A DNA stretch of 64,000 bases from Epiperipatus broadwayi (Eukaryota; Onychophora; Udeonychophora; Euonychophora; Peripatidae), in contig JAQFVV010000029.1 in the NCBI GenBank assembly GCA_028023455.1, positions 10,824,838 through 10,888,837 on the forward strand, in the 5' to 3' direction. A program made the position numbers and the translations under genes. The notes beneath the pieces are model-generated. The model had not been told where the DNA came from and made no database searches. It saw only the letters and a program-made list of their open reading frames with translations. This document shows, piece after piece, positions 36,539 to 47,705 of this stretch; the stretch's first letter is position 1, and each line of letters starts with the position of its first letter.

Positions 36539-38493
36539 GTTTGTATAATCTGAAAGTTTGTTGTTAAACTTTGGAATGTTCTCAATAATTATTGCTTGAA
36601 AGAGGATGAATAATTTGCAGCTTCAATGTCTCTGTTTAGGTCTAAAACATCATTTGTACTCATTTTGTATTTGAATTATTACTTTTTTACTCCTGAATCA
36701 CTTCGTTGTAATTCTGTGTTGATTTGAAAAAAAAAATCTTAAATTTTTGAGGGCCCCAATTCACCGAAAGTGGGCTAATAACTTTTGTTCTGATCGTCGG
36801 AGAAACCTGATTTTTGTGCAGGGAGATAGCTTGAGTCATAATCTATAATGTTCAATTCTAAAATTGAGATCGAATAAAAATTTAAAATAATTTTCCGATC
36901 TACACTGTTTAGCTGCATTCGGCAATTTCCGGTTTGACATGGTCATATCTTTTTTCCTATGAACAATCTAACACTGGGATTTCTTTTTTTCCCTTAGTTT
37001 TATGATTAATAAAAACTAAAGTTTAATAGAAAAAATAGTTATAATGAATATAATATATGTACAATTGCTATTTGTTGATTATGATTTACAATATACGTGT
37101 GTGAAATAAAATATTAATAAACCCTTAAACCGCTAATTATATTATTGGTTGTATGAGGTAAAAATCAAATCTTTTAATTGGCCAACTCACAAACTGAAGA
37201 CAAAGCCTATTGTTAAAACACATTCGCCTATAATATTAAATTCAACTCAAATACGTTTATAAAAAGTATATTACTAATTTTTCAGGGTATTGAAAGAGAA
37301 CGAAAGTTCTTTCAAAAATAAATTGTTATTTATTTATTATAAAATATATTCAATTTCGGCAAATATAAAGCGAATGTCTAAACAAAAAAGTGGTGACGCA
37401 AACGCTTTTTTTCAATGTTACGTTCTGGAAAAGTAAAGATTTCTTTTTGCTAAATCTTAAATATTTTTACTAAAATCTTCAATATTTTTCGAAAATAATT
37501 TTGTTTTTTTAGTATATTTTTTAAAAAACTAGTTTAATTTCTCAAATTATATTTTTTTAATACTTAAAATTGCATTTGAAATGAAAATCTCAGCGTTTTT
37601 CTTTATTTTCTTTGATCAGGCGGTTTCTTTGTTCTTTCCAGCCAATCAGAATGTCTTTTTCGGCTGAGAGCTCGCTGACAACCAACGACTGACAATGTTC
37701 TTTCTTTGTTTAGGTTTAAATGCGGTTTTTTTGATTTTTTACTTGTAAAATAATTCGGAAGAGGGCACCATCTTACAGAACTGTTAAAAACCTAATCAAT
37801 ACCTATCAAATGAATGTTTTAGCATAAGAACTGGCAGAGTTACAGTGACATCAGATGTCGACGAGAGGCCTCGTAAGAGGCGGGAAAAGAGTTTAATAAA
37901 CGCAATCTCCTAGCATATTGTTTTTCTCATTATCTTATTTAATGCAATATATTTAAAAAAAGATTTAAACTATGTGGGTATATCAATATGCATAATAATG
38001 ATTAGATATATATTGGAAAATATGTACTTATAATGAAAATATTATAGGTATTAACAAATATTATATTTATGAAGGGAAATTGTTTTAATGTAAGTTAAAA
38101 TGACATAAAGAAAATTAAAAAGAGAATGTTTTAAATCTCAAAAGATGCTTTTTATATGTATTATTTACGATTTTGCTATATATTTTAGTATGACTGTATA
38201 TTTTAATATGCATGTTCATATATGATGATAGTTTTTTTCTCTAGTAGGATTTATTCATGGTATTTTAAATTTAATAATATTTCAATAGTCAACTGTTTAA
38301 TTAATTTCTCTAGCCCATTGGTATATTTCTATTTATAAACAATTCTTTTACTAAGCGTGAAACTATTCAATACTTCACTGATTAAAACCACAATTCCTAT
38401 TACACATTAGTATTCCCAAAATCTTTCAATTTACAATGAATCAATGGAAAGATCATATAGTTAGAAATTTATTATGATAATTTAAAGTTGTAA
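36539..38493. other. Unclassified region with CpG-richer stretches
   Basis: 36.7-37.0 kb ('gggccccaattcaccgaaag', 'tgatcgtcggagaaacc') and 37.6-37.9 kb are less AT-rich than their surroundings, with no coding frame. The 37,630-37,705 part shares 'gccaatcagaatgtc' and 'caacgact' with 47,630-47,705 and may be a dispersed repeat. Nothing else could be assigned. Confidence 0.4.
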
Positions 38494-39070
38494 TTATAAA
38501 TTTATTTAAACGCACATTGATTACATAAGTAATATTTACTAAGGCTGTAAACCTTTTCAGCTTTACCTATTCATATAGAAAGTAGGTTGAAGTAAAGAAG
38601 GTTCCTTTCTTTTCTTCCAAAGCATAAGCTTGTGTTTAAGACCTGTAGAGGCCCCTACCTTTGCATTTTCATGCACTGATTAAAAAAGTACATATTCTTC
38701 TAGCTATCAGATAAGCAAACAAAAAATTTTCTTTTAATTTGTTTAGTCTGAGAGCATTAATATTTATTAATTATTATTGTGTGTGAAAGTGTAATTAGTG
38801 GTTAAGAGTATTTGAAAGATTGAAAATTGTGTTTTTTATTTGTTTTAAAGTTTTTTCAGTTTGTTATTTATATATATAGAAATTTTTTTAAAAAGTTATT
38901 ATTTATTTTTTGTTTTGTTTTATTATTTATATATTGTTATTTTATATATAGAATTATTATTATTTTTTTATTTTTAAAAGTTATTTTGTCGATTAGTTTT
39001 TTGTAAATTTGTTATTAAAAGATTTACTTTTAAGAAAAATATAACGTTCGAAAAACGTAAAATAAAAAAA

Positions 39071-39964
39071 ATGGATTATATTTGTATTTCAAAATGTTTA
39101 TATAATCGGGAAAAGGAAATTAAGCGTGCTGTAGTAGAATGTACTATATGTGATGGGGTATATCACTTGAAATGTTTAAATAAGACTAGGAAGGATGTAA
39201 AAGGTTTATGGTTATGCAGTCAGTGTATTAATATGATAAAAGAGGTGAGAAAGTGTTTTCAAAGTGTAGATAGTCGAAGAATAGTGGGTGGAGAAAGTAA
39301 TAGTGTAATGGAGATGATTAGTCAAAGAATAAATAAGATAGAGGAAGAATTGAAGGATGTAGAAGTAAAATTAAAATCATTAGAGATAAAATGTGAGGAG
39401 ATAAAGAAATTATTGAGTAGGAATGATAAGGAAGAAATAGATAAGGAGGACCAGAAGGTATTAGAAAATGTTATGGATAGAGCAGAAAAAGTAGATTATG
39501 AAACAGTATTGATAGGAGATTCACTAATTAGAGAATGTGGGGATATAAATGCAAGGGAAAGTTTGCCTGGAGCTAGAATTAGGGATGTTGCAGATAAAGT
39601 TAAAAAACAAGGTAGTAGAGATGTATATGTTATGGTGGGGACTAATAATTTATTAGAATCATCAGAGAGAATAATGGATGAGTATGTAGATTTGATTAGG
39701 AATTTGATTATGATTAAAGGAAGAGTAGGAATAGTTGGATTATTACCAAGGTTTGACAAGAGTTATTTGTTAGATAGGGCATGTTCTATAAATGAGAGAT
39801 TGAAAAAATTGTGTGAGAGAAATAATGTTATGTTTGTGGATGTGTGGGATTGTTTTATTGGAAAAAGAGAGTTATATAGTAAAGATGGGTTGCATTTAGG
39901 AAAACAAGGAAGTGAAGTTTTAGGGAGTTTGATTTATAAAGACTTTTTTTCGGGAAACTTATAA
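39071..39964 (+). CDS. LINE ORF1: PHD-like zinc finger, coiled coil and SGNH esterase
   Basis: 297 codons from the first ATG. Residues 5-52 hold a PHD-type Cys/His array: CISKC, CTIC, YHLKC, CSQC. Residues about 82-140 are charged and heptad-like, a probable coiled coil. Residues 143-297 form an SGNH/GDSL hydrolase fold, with GDSL (149-152, nucleophile Ser151), GTNN (190-193) and DGLHL (272-276, catalytic Asp and His). PHD-plus-esterase ORF1 proteins are known from CR1/L2-group LINEs. They are thought to bind the element RNA or chromatin and aid retrotransposition; the esterase role is unclear. All catalytic residues are present and the frame is undamaged. The older copy at 32.1-32.6 kb shares the finger and the esterase start. 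Confidence 0.88.
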   Translation: MDYICISKCLYNREKEIKRAVVECTICDGVYHLKCLNKTRKDVKGLWLCSQCINMIKEVRKCFQSVDSRRIVGGESNSVMEMISQRINKIEEELKDVEVKLKSLEIKCEEIKKLLSRNDKEEIDKEDQKVLENVMDRAEKVDYETVLIGDSLIRECGDINARESLPGARIRDVADKVKKQGSRDVYVMVGTNNLLESSERIMDEYVDLIRNLIMIKGRVGIVGLLPRFDKSYLLDRACSINERLKKLCERNNVMFVDVWDCFIGKRELYSKDGLHLGKQGSEVLGSLIYKDFFSGNL

Positions 39965-40059
39965 AGGGGGGTGGGTTTTTAAATTGTAATATTATTAAAA
40001 AGAATGGATGGAATATAAGAAGTAAGCAAAAGGAATTTGATTTTGATATAAATATAGAT

Positions 40060-41510
40060 ATGGAGAAGGAATGGGTTTGTAAAATTAATGGTAAGAAAGT
40101 AATTTATAAATGTAATGGAGAAGAAAGAATTAAAAGAATTTATAAAAGAGTAGTTAGGAAAGAAGAAATTGTTAAAATTGGGTTTTTGAATATGCAAGGT
40201 GGTAGGAAACCAGAAAAGTGGATGGAATTAAATAAAACAATTGAAAATGAAGAGCTTGAAGTATTAGCAGTAGTGGAAACACATTTAAGAGAAGAAGAAG
40301 AACCTATTTTGGAACAGTTGGTATGGCAGGGTATAAATAGAAAAGAAAAAGAAAAAAGGGTGGTGGTATAGGTGTTATATCAAAAAAATATTTAAATATT
40401 GTTAAATGTCAAGAACACTTGTGGTTTGAAATAAGGTTGGGTAGACAAGAATGGATGGTGGCTATAGTTTATATAGCTACTGGAGATAGTCAAATTATAT
40501 TGGAGTGGAATAGTAACATATACGAATGTTTAGTTAAGGATATACAAAGTTTTAAAGAAAAGGGGAAGAGAATAATGGTTATAGGGGATATGAATGGACA
40601 TATTGAAGAAATTGATGATGTAGATAATAAAAATGGACAGCTTTTGAAGAATTTTTGTCAGAAAGTGAATTTGAGTATTGGAAATTTATTAAATATTTAT
40701 GAGGGACAATACACATGGTCCAGAAATAATATATTTCACACAATAGATTATGTATTGGTAGAGAAAGAGGGAATAAATAAAATACGGAAAATTAAGGTAT
40801 TTGATAATGAAGAAAAAGTATGCACTAGTGATCATAATTTCATTGTAATTGAAATGGTTAGTAATGTGATGGAGAATAGAAATAAAAGTAGACATAATAG
40901 TGAAAGATGTGGATGGAGAGTAAATGATAAGAATAAGTTGGAAGAGTATAAAATACAAGTTGAAGAAATAATGGAAGAGTGGGTTGGGGATGAGTATAAG
41001 GATTGGTGTAAGGAAGTAGAAAAAGTTGCAAATAGGGTTTTAGGTGAGAATATTGAAAAGAATAAAAGTAATAAAAAAATTAAAATTAGTAAAAGTGTAA
41101 AAGAAAGGAAAGAAGCATGTAGAGAATATAAGTGTGCTATTAAGAATAAGGAAAGTGAAAAAGATATTAATGCTAAATGGGAAAAGTACTTAGAAAAGAA
41201 GAAGTTGGCTAAAATAGATATTTATAGAGAGAGAATGAAATTGAATAGTAAATTGTTGGAGGATATTAATAAAAGTGGAAGAGATGGAAGTAAAAAATTT
41301 TGGAATTATATTAAAAGGAGAAATGTAGGGGAGAGAGAGTTAGTATTACTAGATGATGAGGGAACTGAGTGTAGTTCTAGAGAAGATTTAGAGAGAATCT
41401 TAAATAGTTATGTAATGAATATAGAAAAGATGTTAGATGTGAATGATAGAATATTAGAAAATATCAAGAATATAGTAATGGGAATATTAGTTTTTCAGAA
41501 AATGAACTAA
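40060..41510 (+). pseudogene. LINE ORF2, part 1: AP-type endonuclease (one frameshift)
   Basis: The frame 40,060-40,371 begins the apurinic-endonuclease-like domain (IGFLNMQGG; VLAVVETHL with the metal-binding Glu). It shifts near 40,355 in an A/G homopolymer ('gaaaaaaggg') into 40,419-41,510, which continues with VAIVYIATGDS, MVIGDMNGHI (GDxN) and SDHNFIVIEM (catalytic SDH). The linker after about 40,900 is lysine-rich. This nuclease would nick target DNA to prime reverse transcription. The reading frame stays open upstream of 40,060 towards the ORF1 stop, so the true start is uncertain. The frameshift may be real or a sequencing error. Confidence 0.82.
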
Positions 41511-42307
41511 ATGAGGTAGAGAAGAAATTGAAAAGTGGGAAGGCAAGAGGTTTAGATGGATGGGCAGCAGAAATGGTAATGAATTTAGGATATAGGGCAA
41601 AAGTAAAGTTATTATCCTGTTTTAATAAAATGGCACAGAATAGAGTTTTCCCAAGTAGTTGGAGTAATACAAGAGTAAGGTTATTATTTAAAGGAAAGGG
41701 TAAGGATCATAGAAAGTTGAATAATTATAGACCGATAGCGGTAACATCAGTTTTATATAAAGTTTTCTCATATATGGTGGCTAGTAAAGTTGTAAAATGG
41801 ATGGAAGGGAATAATGTAGTGGGTGAAATGCAAGGAGGTTTTAGATTAGATAGGCATATAGGAGATAGTTTATTTGTAGTTACACAACTTATGGATATGA
41901 GTAGGAATGCAGATAAACAGTTATATATGAGTTTTATAGATATAGAGAAGGCATATGATAGAGTAAATAGAAATAGATTATGGATAAGTTTAGCAAATTT
42001 GGGAATGGATGAAGCTTTAATAGATATTATTAAGAAATTATATGAAAATAATTATTATATATATCAATTAGAGAATATAGAATCAATTAAAGTTAAAAAT
42101 GGTGTGGGACTAAGGCAAGGATGCCCTATGTCACCTATTTTGTTTGTGTTGTATTTGAGTGAAATGGAAAGAGCAATAGAAAGATTAGGAAGAGGGATAG
42201 AGATACCGTTAATAGGTAGTAAGGGAGTATATATTTTGTCAGGTCTTTTTTTTGCAGATGATATATTTTTGTGTGCAGAAAAAGAGAAGATATGGAAGTT
42301 ATGTTGA
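41511..42307 (+). pseudogene. LINE ORF2, part 2: reverse transcriptase
   Basis: Frame 41,528-42,307 follows another single shift near 41,460-41,510. It has the LINE fingers/palm motifs in order: KSGKARGLDGWAAEM, RLLFKGKGKDHRKLNNYRPI, MQGGFR, motif A FIDIEKAYDRVNR, motif B GLRQGCPMSPILF, and the catalytic box FFADDIFLC (FADD instead of the commoner YADD). There are no in-frame stops. A further shift in an A run near 42,280 leads into part 3. Confidence 0.88.
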
Positions 42308-43475
42308 GGACATGTGCAAGGGTGGGTAAAGAGATGGGGATTAAATTTAGTGAAGAAAAATCAAATATAATGATGGTTAATACTGAGGAAAGAGAAGATG
42401 TAGAATTTTTATTGGGAGATATTAAGTTAAGTGTGGTGAATAGATATAGTTATTTGGGAATTATTTTAAGTAATCAGAAAAATTATTTGGATGAATGGGA
42501 GAAAAAATTGATAAATGAAGCAAAGAAAAGAAAGGGATTGATAAAGAAATTAACAGTATTTTCATATAATAAATATGATGTAGCTAGAATTATATGGAAA
42601 GGAGTTGCAGTAGCAGGGTTAACATATGGTAATGATGCATTATATGTTAGTAAAAGATATTAGATTATTTAGAAAAAGCTCAAAGGGAAGTAGGAAGACA
42701 TGCATTGGATGCAGAAGTATGGACAGCAAGGGAGGCAATTCAAGGAGAAATGGGATGGTCAAGTTTTTATATGAGAGATGCAAAAAGTAAAATGAAAATG
42801 TTTGGTAGATTGCAGTTTATGGATAATAGAGGAATAGCTAAAATAGTATTTAATTGGGTTATGAGTAAAGGGCAGGTAACAAGATGGGTGAGAAAGGTAA
42901 TGCGCTATGCAAAAGATTTGGATAAAGAATTTATATCAGTATATTTGTACAAAAGATGGGATGATTGTGTTAAGAGGATTATTGAGTGTTATAGTAGTAA
43001 GGAATGGGATAAAAGAATAAATTTATTAATAAAGACTAGGGAGTTAGAGAGATGGAGAAATAGTATGGAGAGTAAAAAGAGTTTAAATATATATAGAAAT
43101 AAACAGAATATTAGGTGTGAGTTAATTTATGATAATAGTAAGGAAAGTAGTTTATTGTTTAAGGCTCGAACGGGATCTTTAGCTACAAAAGAATATACAT
43201 GTAAATGGAAAAATATGGGTGATTTATTTTGTAAATTATGTAAGGAAGGAATTGAAAATATTAGGCATTTGTTAATTGAATGTAAATGTTTGAAAACAGA
43301 AAGGGTACATATAATGAAGTTGTGGAAAAATAAATATGAAAAGAGTGATTATACAGAAAGTGAATTATTGGTTTTTATGCTGGGTTTGGGAAAAGATAAG
43401 GGGGATTTAGATATAAAGGTTATAGAGTTGACAAAAATTATGTTGTGGAAATGGGATAGAGCAGATTATGGGTAA
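42271..43475 (+). pseudogene. LINE ORF2, part 3: thumb and C-terminal zinc knuckle
   Basis: Two frames (42,271-42,663 and 42,705-43,475) complete ORF2. The first begins with the segment after the catalytic box (GIKFSEEKSNIMMV, YSYLGIIL). One shift near 42,660 separates them. The second ends with CKLCKEG...RHLLIEC, a Cx2Cx8Hx4C zinc-binding motif common at the C-terminus of LINE reverse transcriptases, and a stop at 43,475. There are no internal stops in either frame. Confidence 0.82.
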
Positions 43476-43652
43476 ATTTAGAGTGGGGAATGTAAAAGAA
43501 AGTGGCTAACAGGTTTATCTGGGCATAATTGCTGAGATATTCTTGACTTCGTTTAAGGAGAAGCCATAATACATCACATCACATATTCTTGAGATTTACA
43601 GCCTTAGTAAATATTACTTACATAATCAATGTGTGTTTAAATAAATTTATAA

Positions 43653-44094
43653 ACAATTCTTTTATATCTTGGGATGGATTTGACACAATTGTTTAGTGGT
43701 TTCACTAATAAAAAAAGTCCAGTATAATCTCTTCAAATTCAATGATATTGGGGTTATTTTGCATGCAGTTTTTTTATGGAGGAAATATCTAACAGCAATC
43801 TTTAGTTACACAAAATAGTAGAATAAATAAGCCAAAAGATTTTGTTAGTCAATGATCATTGTTTAACTACACGTAATAGTAATAATAACTAGTTACATTT
43901 TTTCTATTTCCTCTTCAAAATCTAAGTTTCAATTAAAAATTAATTTATAAAACTGTAGGAATATATTTGAGATCTGATAAACATCTTTGAACACTTTAAT
44001 AGACCAGCTTTTAGTCTTTACCTGAAAGTTTATGATAATGGTATTGTAATTATATAATGGACTATTTCCATCAATTAATAATAATAATTATTTT
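43653..44094. other. No recognisable feature
   Basis: AT-rich noncoding DNA between the inverted-repeat element and a SINE. Confidence 0.5.
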
Positions 44095-44325
44095 TTTTAA
44101 AAATCAGACTTTATTTAAACTTTTTGAATGTATTCAACTATTAGTAATAATACTCATATTAGTATTTAACACAATGTTTTACAGGTATTATTCTCCAATT
44201 TTTTTCAGGTGTTTCTGGTCTTATTAGTGATAGTACTAGCAAGGAAACTGAACCGTGGACCTTTAAGATCATGAAAATTAAATTTAGGCTCTAACCAACT
44301 ATGATATTCTGTCAAAGCCTGCAGT
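44095..44325 (-). mobile_element. tRNA-derived SINE, family B, minus-strand copy
   Basis: On the minus strand the head reads 'atagttggttagagcc' (box A) and 'cacggttcagtttccttg' (box B), with the body in between. The tail 'agttgaatacattcaaaaag' with 'tttaaataaa' corresponds to the 3' end at 23,861-24,095, though diverged. Confidence 0.7.
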
Positions 44326-44339
44326 TGGAATAGAAATTT

Positions 44340-45240
44340 TATAGATAGTGTCTACAAAGATTCTCCTGATTTCTCAACTTTTTTCTTAAGATGAAGTTTA
44401 ATGAGTGATTTCCAAATATTATGAACTATCACATTAGATTGAGTTATGAGTTGTTTTCCATTTTAATGTGAACAGCTTCTTTAAATTTTCATCTCTATAT
44501 GCTTTTCCTCTTCTGTCTCTTTTTATTCAAACATAAGTTTATTTGTCCATACATATTTTACCATTTTAGATACATCTCACTTTCCATCAATTTGTGTCCT
44601 TCAAAACACATTTCAATGGGTGACAGATTTCATCAGTAGACATTGTTTCTCATTTTCATAATATTTTTTATTATCAGTTTCTATTTTTCAGCATTTCAAG
44701 TTTAGATTTTGTAGAGGTTAGGCTTCATTGTAAAGTTTTGTTTGTTATTTCTGATGTGTATGGATACATGCAATATCTATAATTGTTTTTTCCTTCTCTT
44801 TTTTGTTTTGTTTAAGACTTTCTTAAGTTGATTGTTAATCATTTGTCATGAGAGTTTGATCTACGCAAATCTTTTCTTTTATCAAATTCCATGCTTTGTA
44901 TTTTAATGATGGTTAGATGTGCATGATAAGTATTTTCCAAGGGTGTGGGTTTTCCATAAATTGTGTTTTTGATTTGGTTGTGAGGAAGTCTTGTCACAAA
45001 AAAAAAGCCTATTCTTGTTCTGATTCTATTTTATGAAATTAACTGAAGGGGATATGTTTTTGATGTGCATTCAGGATGTTTCTAATAGTTGTTTCATCAT
45101 GTGGCCATACAACAAATGTATCATTGACATAATAAAAACAGATTTTAAATGAATGTGGAGTATTATTTATAGATTTGGTTTCAAATTCTTCTATGTAAAT
45201 GTTGCTATCAAGGCTGTAGACTTTAATGCTAAAATTATTT
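44340..45240 (-). pseudogene. Decayed Penelope-like element reverse transcriptase
   Basis: The minus strand reads without interruption IYIEEFETKSINNTPHSF, then YVNDTFVVWPH followed by TTIRNILNAHQKH (about 45,059-45,216). After a break there is KPTPL..YHAHLTI (about 44,910-44,955). These match the characteristic 'MExFE...YVDDTFVVWPHG...LN' and 'RKPTHTDRYLH' blocks of Penelope-like reverse transcriptases, with YVND in place of YVDD. Downstream the frame decays. This shows that Penelope-like enzymes have existed in this genome and could have moved the hammerhead repeats. Confidence 0.85.
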
Positions 45241-45743
45241 AAATAATTTAAAGATAAAAATACTGTGGATCAATTTGGTTATAATGATAGAAATGAGAAA
45301 GGATATACACTTGTGAAATTTACAGAAAAAGAAAATCTCTATATTATGACCCCCCCCACCCCCCAGAAAAATGCTAACAGAAACGAATGATCCAAATAAA
45401 AATGTAATAAAATTGGATTATATTTTGAATAACAGAAAATATATATTTTAAGACTATAATATTTTTAATAGATTCAACACAGAAAATAATCATCAATTAG
45501 TGAAATATAAAATAAATTTTAAGGCAAAATTAGAGAAATGATTAAAGATGGTATTGATATTCCTAATCTTCAGAACCATTCCAAATAATTTTTTAGTTCT
45601 TGCAGATTATTTTAAAATATTAACAGACTTTGAAAATGATTCAAACCTGTCTAAAATCAATAAAAATATAATGTTATTCTTTTAAAAATTACAAGAAAGA
45701 TAACTGACACAAAAAGTAGTAATTTACTAGTAAATTTATTATT

Positions 45744-46030
45744 ATAATAAACTTCACATGATCACCATTTCTTATGCTTGCTTTAACTGTTATTAAAACA
45801 GGCAAAACTCTTTATATATATTGCCACTCAGTGCAAGCCAGATCCTAAGATCTAGGTGCAGTGCCCTCAGATCCAAGGATCCACACTGATGAAGGCCACA
45901 AGCCAGAAACTAGCTGGGAATATTGGACGAGTAGGCACTAGATGGAGATTTTATGCACAAGCCTTCTGGTATCCATTGATTACTCTAGCTTGCACTGAGT
46001 AGCAATACATATAGAGAGTTTTGCCTGTTT
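45744..46030 (-). mobile_element. H2 hammerhead element, foldback copy, 13-bp duplication
   Basis: Flanked by 'taaatttattatt' (45,731-45,743 and 46,031-46,043). The tail with 'cacatgatcaccatttctta' lies only on the left. The inverted right arm ends exactly at 'ttttgcctgtttt'. The right part also carries 'gatcctaagatctaggtg' and the hammerhead region. It sits inside a decayed RTE. Confidence 0.85.
45869..45930 (+). ncRNA. H2 hammerhead motif, cleavage site damaged
   Basis: CTGATGA, stem II 'ggccacaagcc' and GAAA are intact, and the stem I strand 'gatccaagg' pairs with 'tattgga'. The GTC triplet is lost by a one-base deletion ('gaaactagctggg'), so cleavage is not expected. This copy provides the ancestral 5' half of the ribozyme that other copies lack. 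Confidence 0.75.
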
Positions 46031-47629
46031 TAAATTTATTATTGAGACAAGATAATACGTGATAAAAAGAAGGAATATAATTTTTTTCAAAAAATTATCC
46101 TTCAACAAGAAAATTTAGAGTTCATAAAATGACAAGAAAATGAATTAATAATAGTATAAAAATATAGACATGAAATGATAAGAAAATCTATAAAAGATAA
46201 TAAGATTTTCATAAGTCTTAAATGGAATCTTGCTATGGGAAGGAAAATTGTTTCACCTATAAGAAGAAAGAACTATTAATTAAAAAGAGATATGACATTA
46301 TAAAATGAATGGACGAGTGCTATAAAGAATTACATAGCAAGAATAAACAAGAAAACAAAGAATCTCTTCCAATTAATTCATCTTCTGAATTGCCATGAAG
46401 TTTAAATGAAGACTTGAGGGATGGAATTAGATCTAGAAATGGATTTATGATTGATATTTTAAAAGAAGCTGATGAAGAAATAGAAAAAATGTTGACAAAA
46501 ATATATACCAAATATCTGAATGATACAAATGTATCAGATGATCCACACATTGAAAAACATTATAGAAAGAACCAATAATATGAGTAGCTAATATATTTTG
46601 GATTTATAGATTATGAAAATGCATTTGATTCTATAATCATTTTCACAGTGATTTGGATCTTATATATATATATACCTGAGATGTTGCCATATTCTGAAAA
46701 ATATTTATCATAAATGCAACAGCGATGTTTAAAATTACATGGTGATGCTAGAAGGTTTAACAATGAGCAAGGTATACATCAGAATATTCAAAACTTTTTA
46801 CAACAGTTTTACAAGAAGTATTTTGTAGGTTAAAATGGAAAATTAAGCGAATAAACATACCTTCAAATCATTTAGATTTTGAAGATGATATGCTGTCTTG
46901 CCAAATAATGCTTCAGAGGTTCAGGAAATGTTGCAAGAGTTATCAGATGAAAGTTAAAAAAAAGACGAAAGATATATGCTAAGTCTAAAGTAATCTTCAA
47001 TGGAAGAAAAAATAAAGATTGAAAATCATGAATTATAAAAGATGAAGGACTACAAATGTGTTAGTCGGATTACATATACAGACTGAAACATGATGAATGA
47101 AATTAATTAATAAACTTGGGGGCAATACTTTTGATAAAAGTAATTTAATATTAAAAAGACATATCCTTATGTGTTGTAAAAGTAAAGTGTTTAGTATATG
47201 TATTTTACCAGTTCTTATTTATAGATCTGACACTTGGATATAGTTGATTCAACAAAGTATGGTAAGATGCATATTAGGAGGGAAAAGAAAAGGTTGAAAG
47301 TAAAATATGTGGATGAGAAAACAAATAGATATCACTGACATCATAGAATTGACAGAAAAGATAATAGATGGACAGTTTATGTTTTAAGTTGAATTCCATG
47401 AGGTTGTAAAAGATCTAGAAAGAGACCACATATGAGATGAATGAATAAAATAAGAAAGTTTGCTGATGTGCTGTAGAAAAGAAAGGCTATGAATCAGAGA
47501 AACTAAACTAAACTTGGAGAGACCATCTTGTAATGGATTGATAGTGAAAGAAATAATGATATTAATTTTAATCTCAGTAACTTGCTATTGAAATAAATTG
47601 AGATATTGCAGAATCTCACCGCACTCGTT

Positions 47630-47705
47630 AAAATACGTATACGACAGCCAATCAGAATGTCATGATAGTCATCTAAACGGCAATTGACAAACGACTAACT
47701 TGCTA
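47630..47705. repeat. Short dispersed 'ccaatcagaatgtc' repeat
   Basis: Shares 'gccaatcagaatgtc' and a following 'gacaaacgactaac'-like block with 37,630-37,705. No element boundaries are visible. Confidence 0.35.

Larger units (their letters stand above)
38675..43582 (+). mobile_element. Nearly intact CR1/L2-like LINE
   Basis: A ~4.9-kb non-LTR retrotransposon comprises a 5' UTR of about 400 bp, ORF1 (39,071-39,964), ORF2 (about 40,060-43,475 with a few frameshifts) and a short 3' end with 'catcacatcacata' repeats rather than a poly(A). I see no clear target duplication, which is usual for CR1/L2-type elements. An older minus-strand copy lies at 27,447-32,925. The low number of lesions suggests recent activity. 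Confidence 0.85.
38494..43652 (+). mobile_element. Short inverted-repeat element, split by a LINE
   Basis: The outer sequences are inverted copies. 'tataaatttatttaaacg' followed by 'gtaatatttactaaggctg' starts at about 38,494, and the complement ends at about 43,652. Only about 250 bp belong to this element (38,494-38,674 and 43,583-43,652). The uninterrupted order is seen at 24,550-24,693. The LINE entered between 'ttcatgcac' and 'atattcttgag'. Confidence 0.7.
45245..47560 (+). pseudogene. Decayed RTE-clade LINE
   Basis: Parallel to the copy at 20,085-22,545. The endonuclease block is NDRNEKGYTLVKFTEKENLY (about 45,278-45,340). A reverse transcriptase remnant lies at about 46,575-46,800, an AS-EVQEMLQELSDE-like segment near 46,910-46,950, a C-terminal GSDTW-like stretch near 47,225, and a 'cttggagagaccatcttg' 3' end near 47,515-47,535. 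A C-homopolymer at 45,351-45,364 is unusual. Many stops. It is interrupted by the H2 foldback at 45,744-46,030. Confidence 0.75.
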
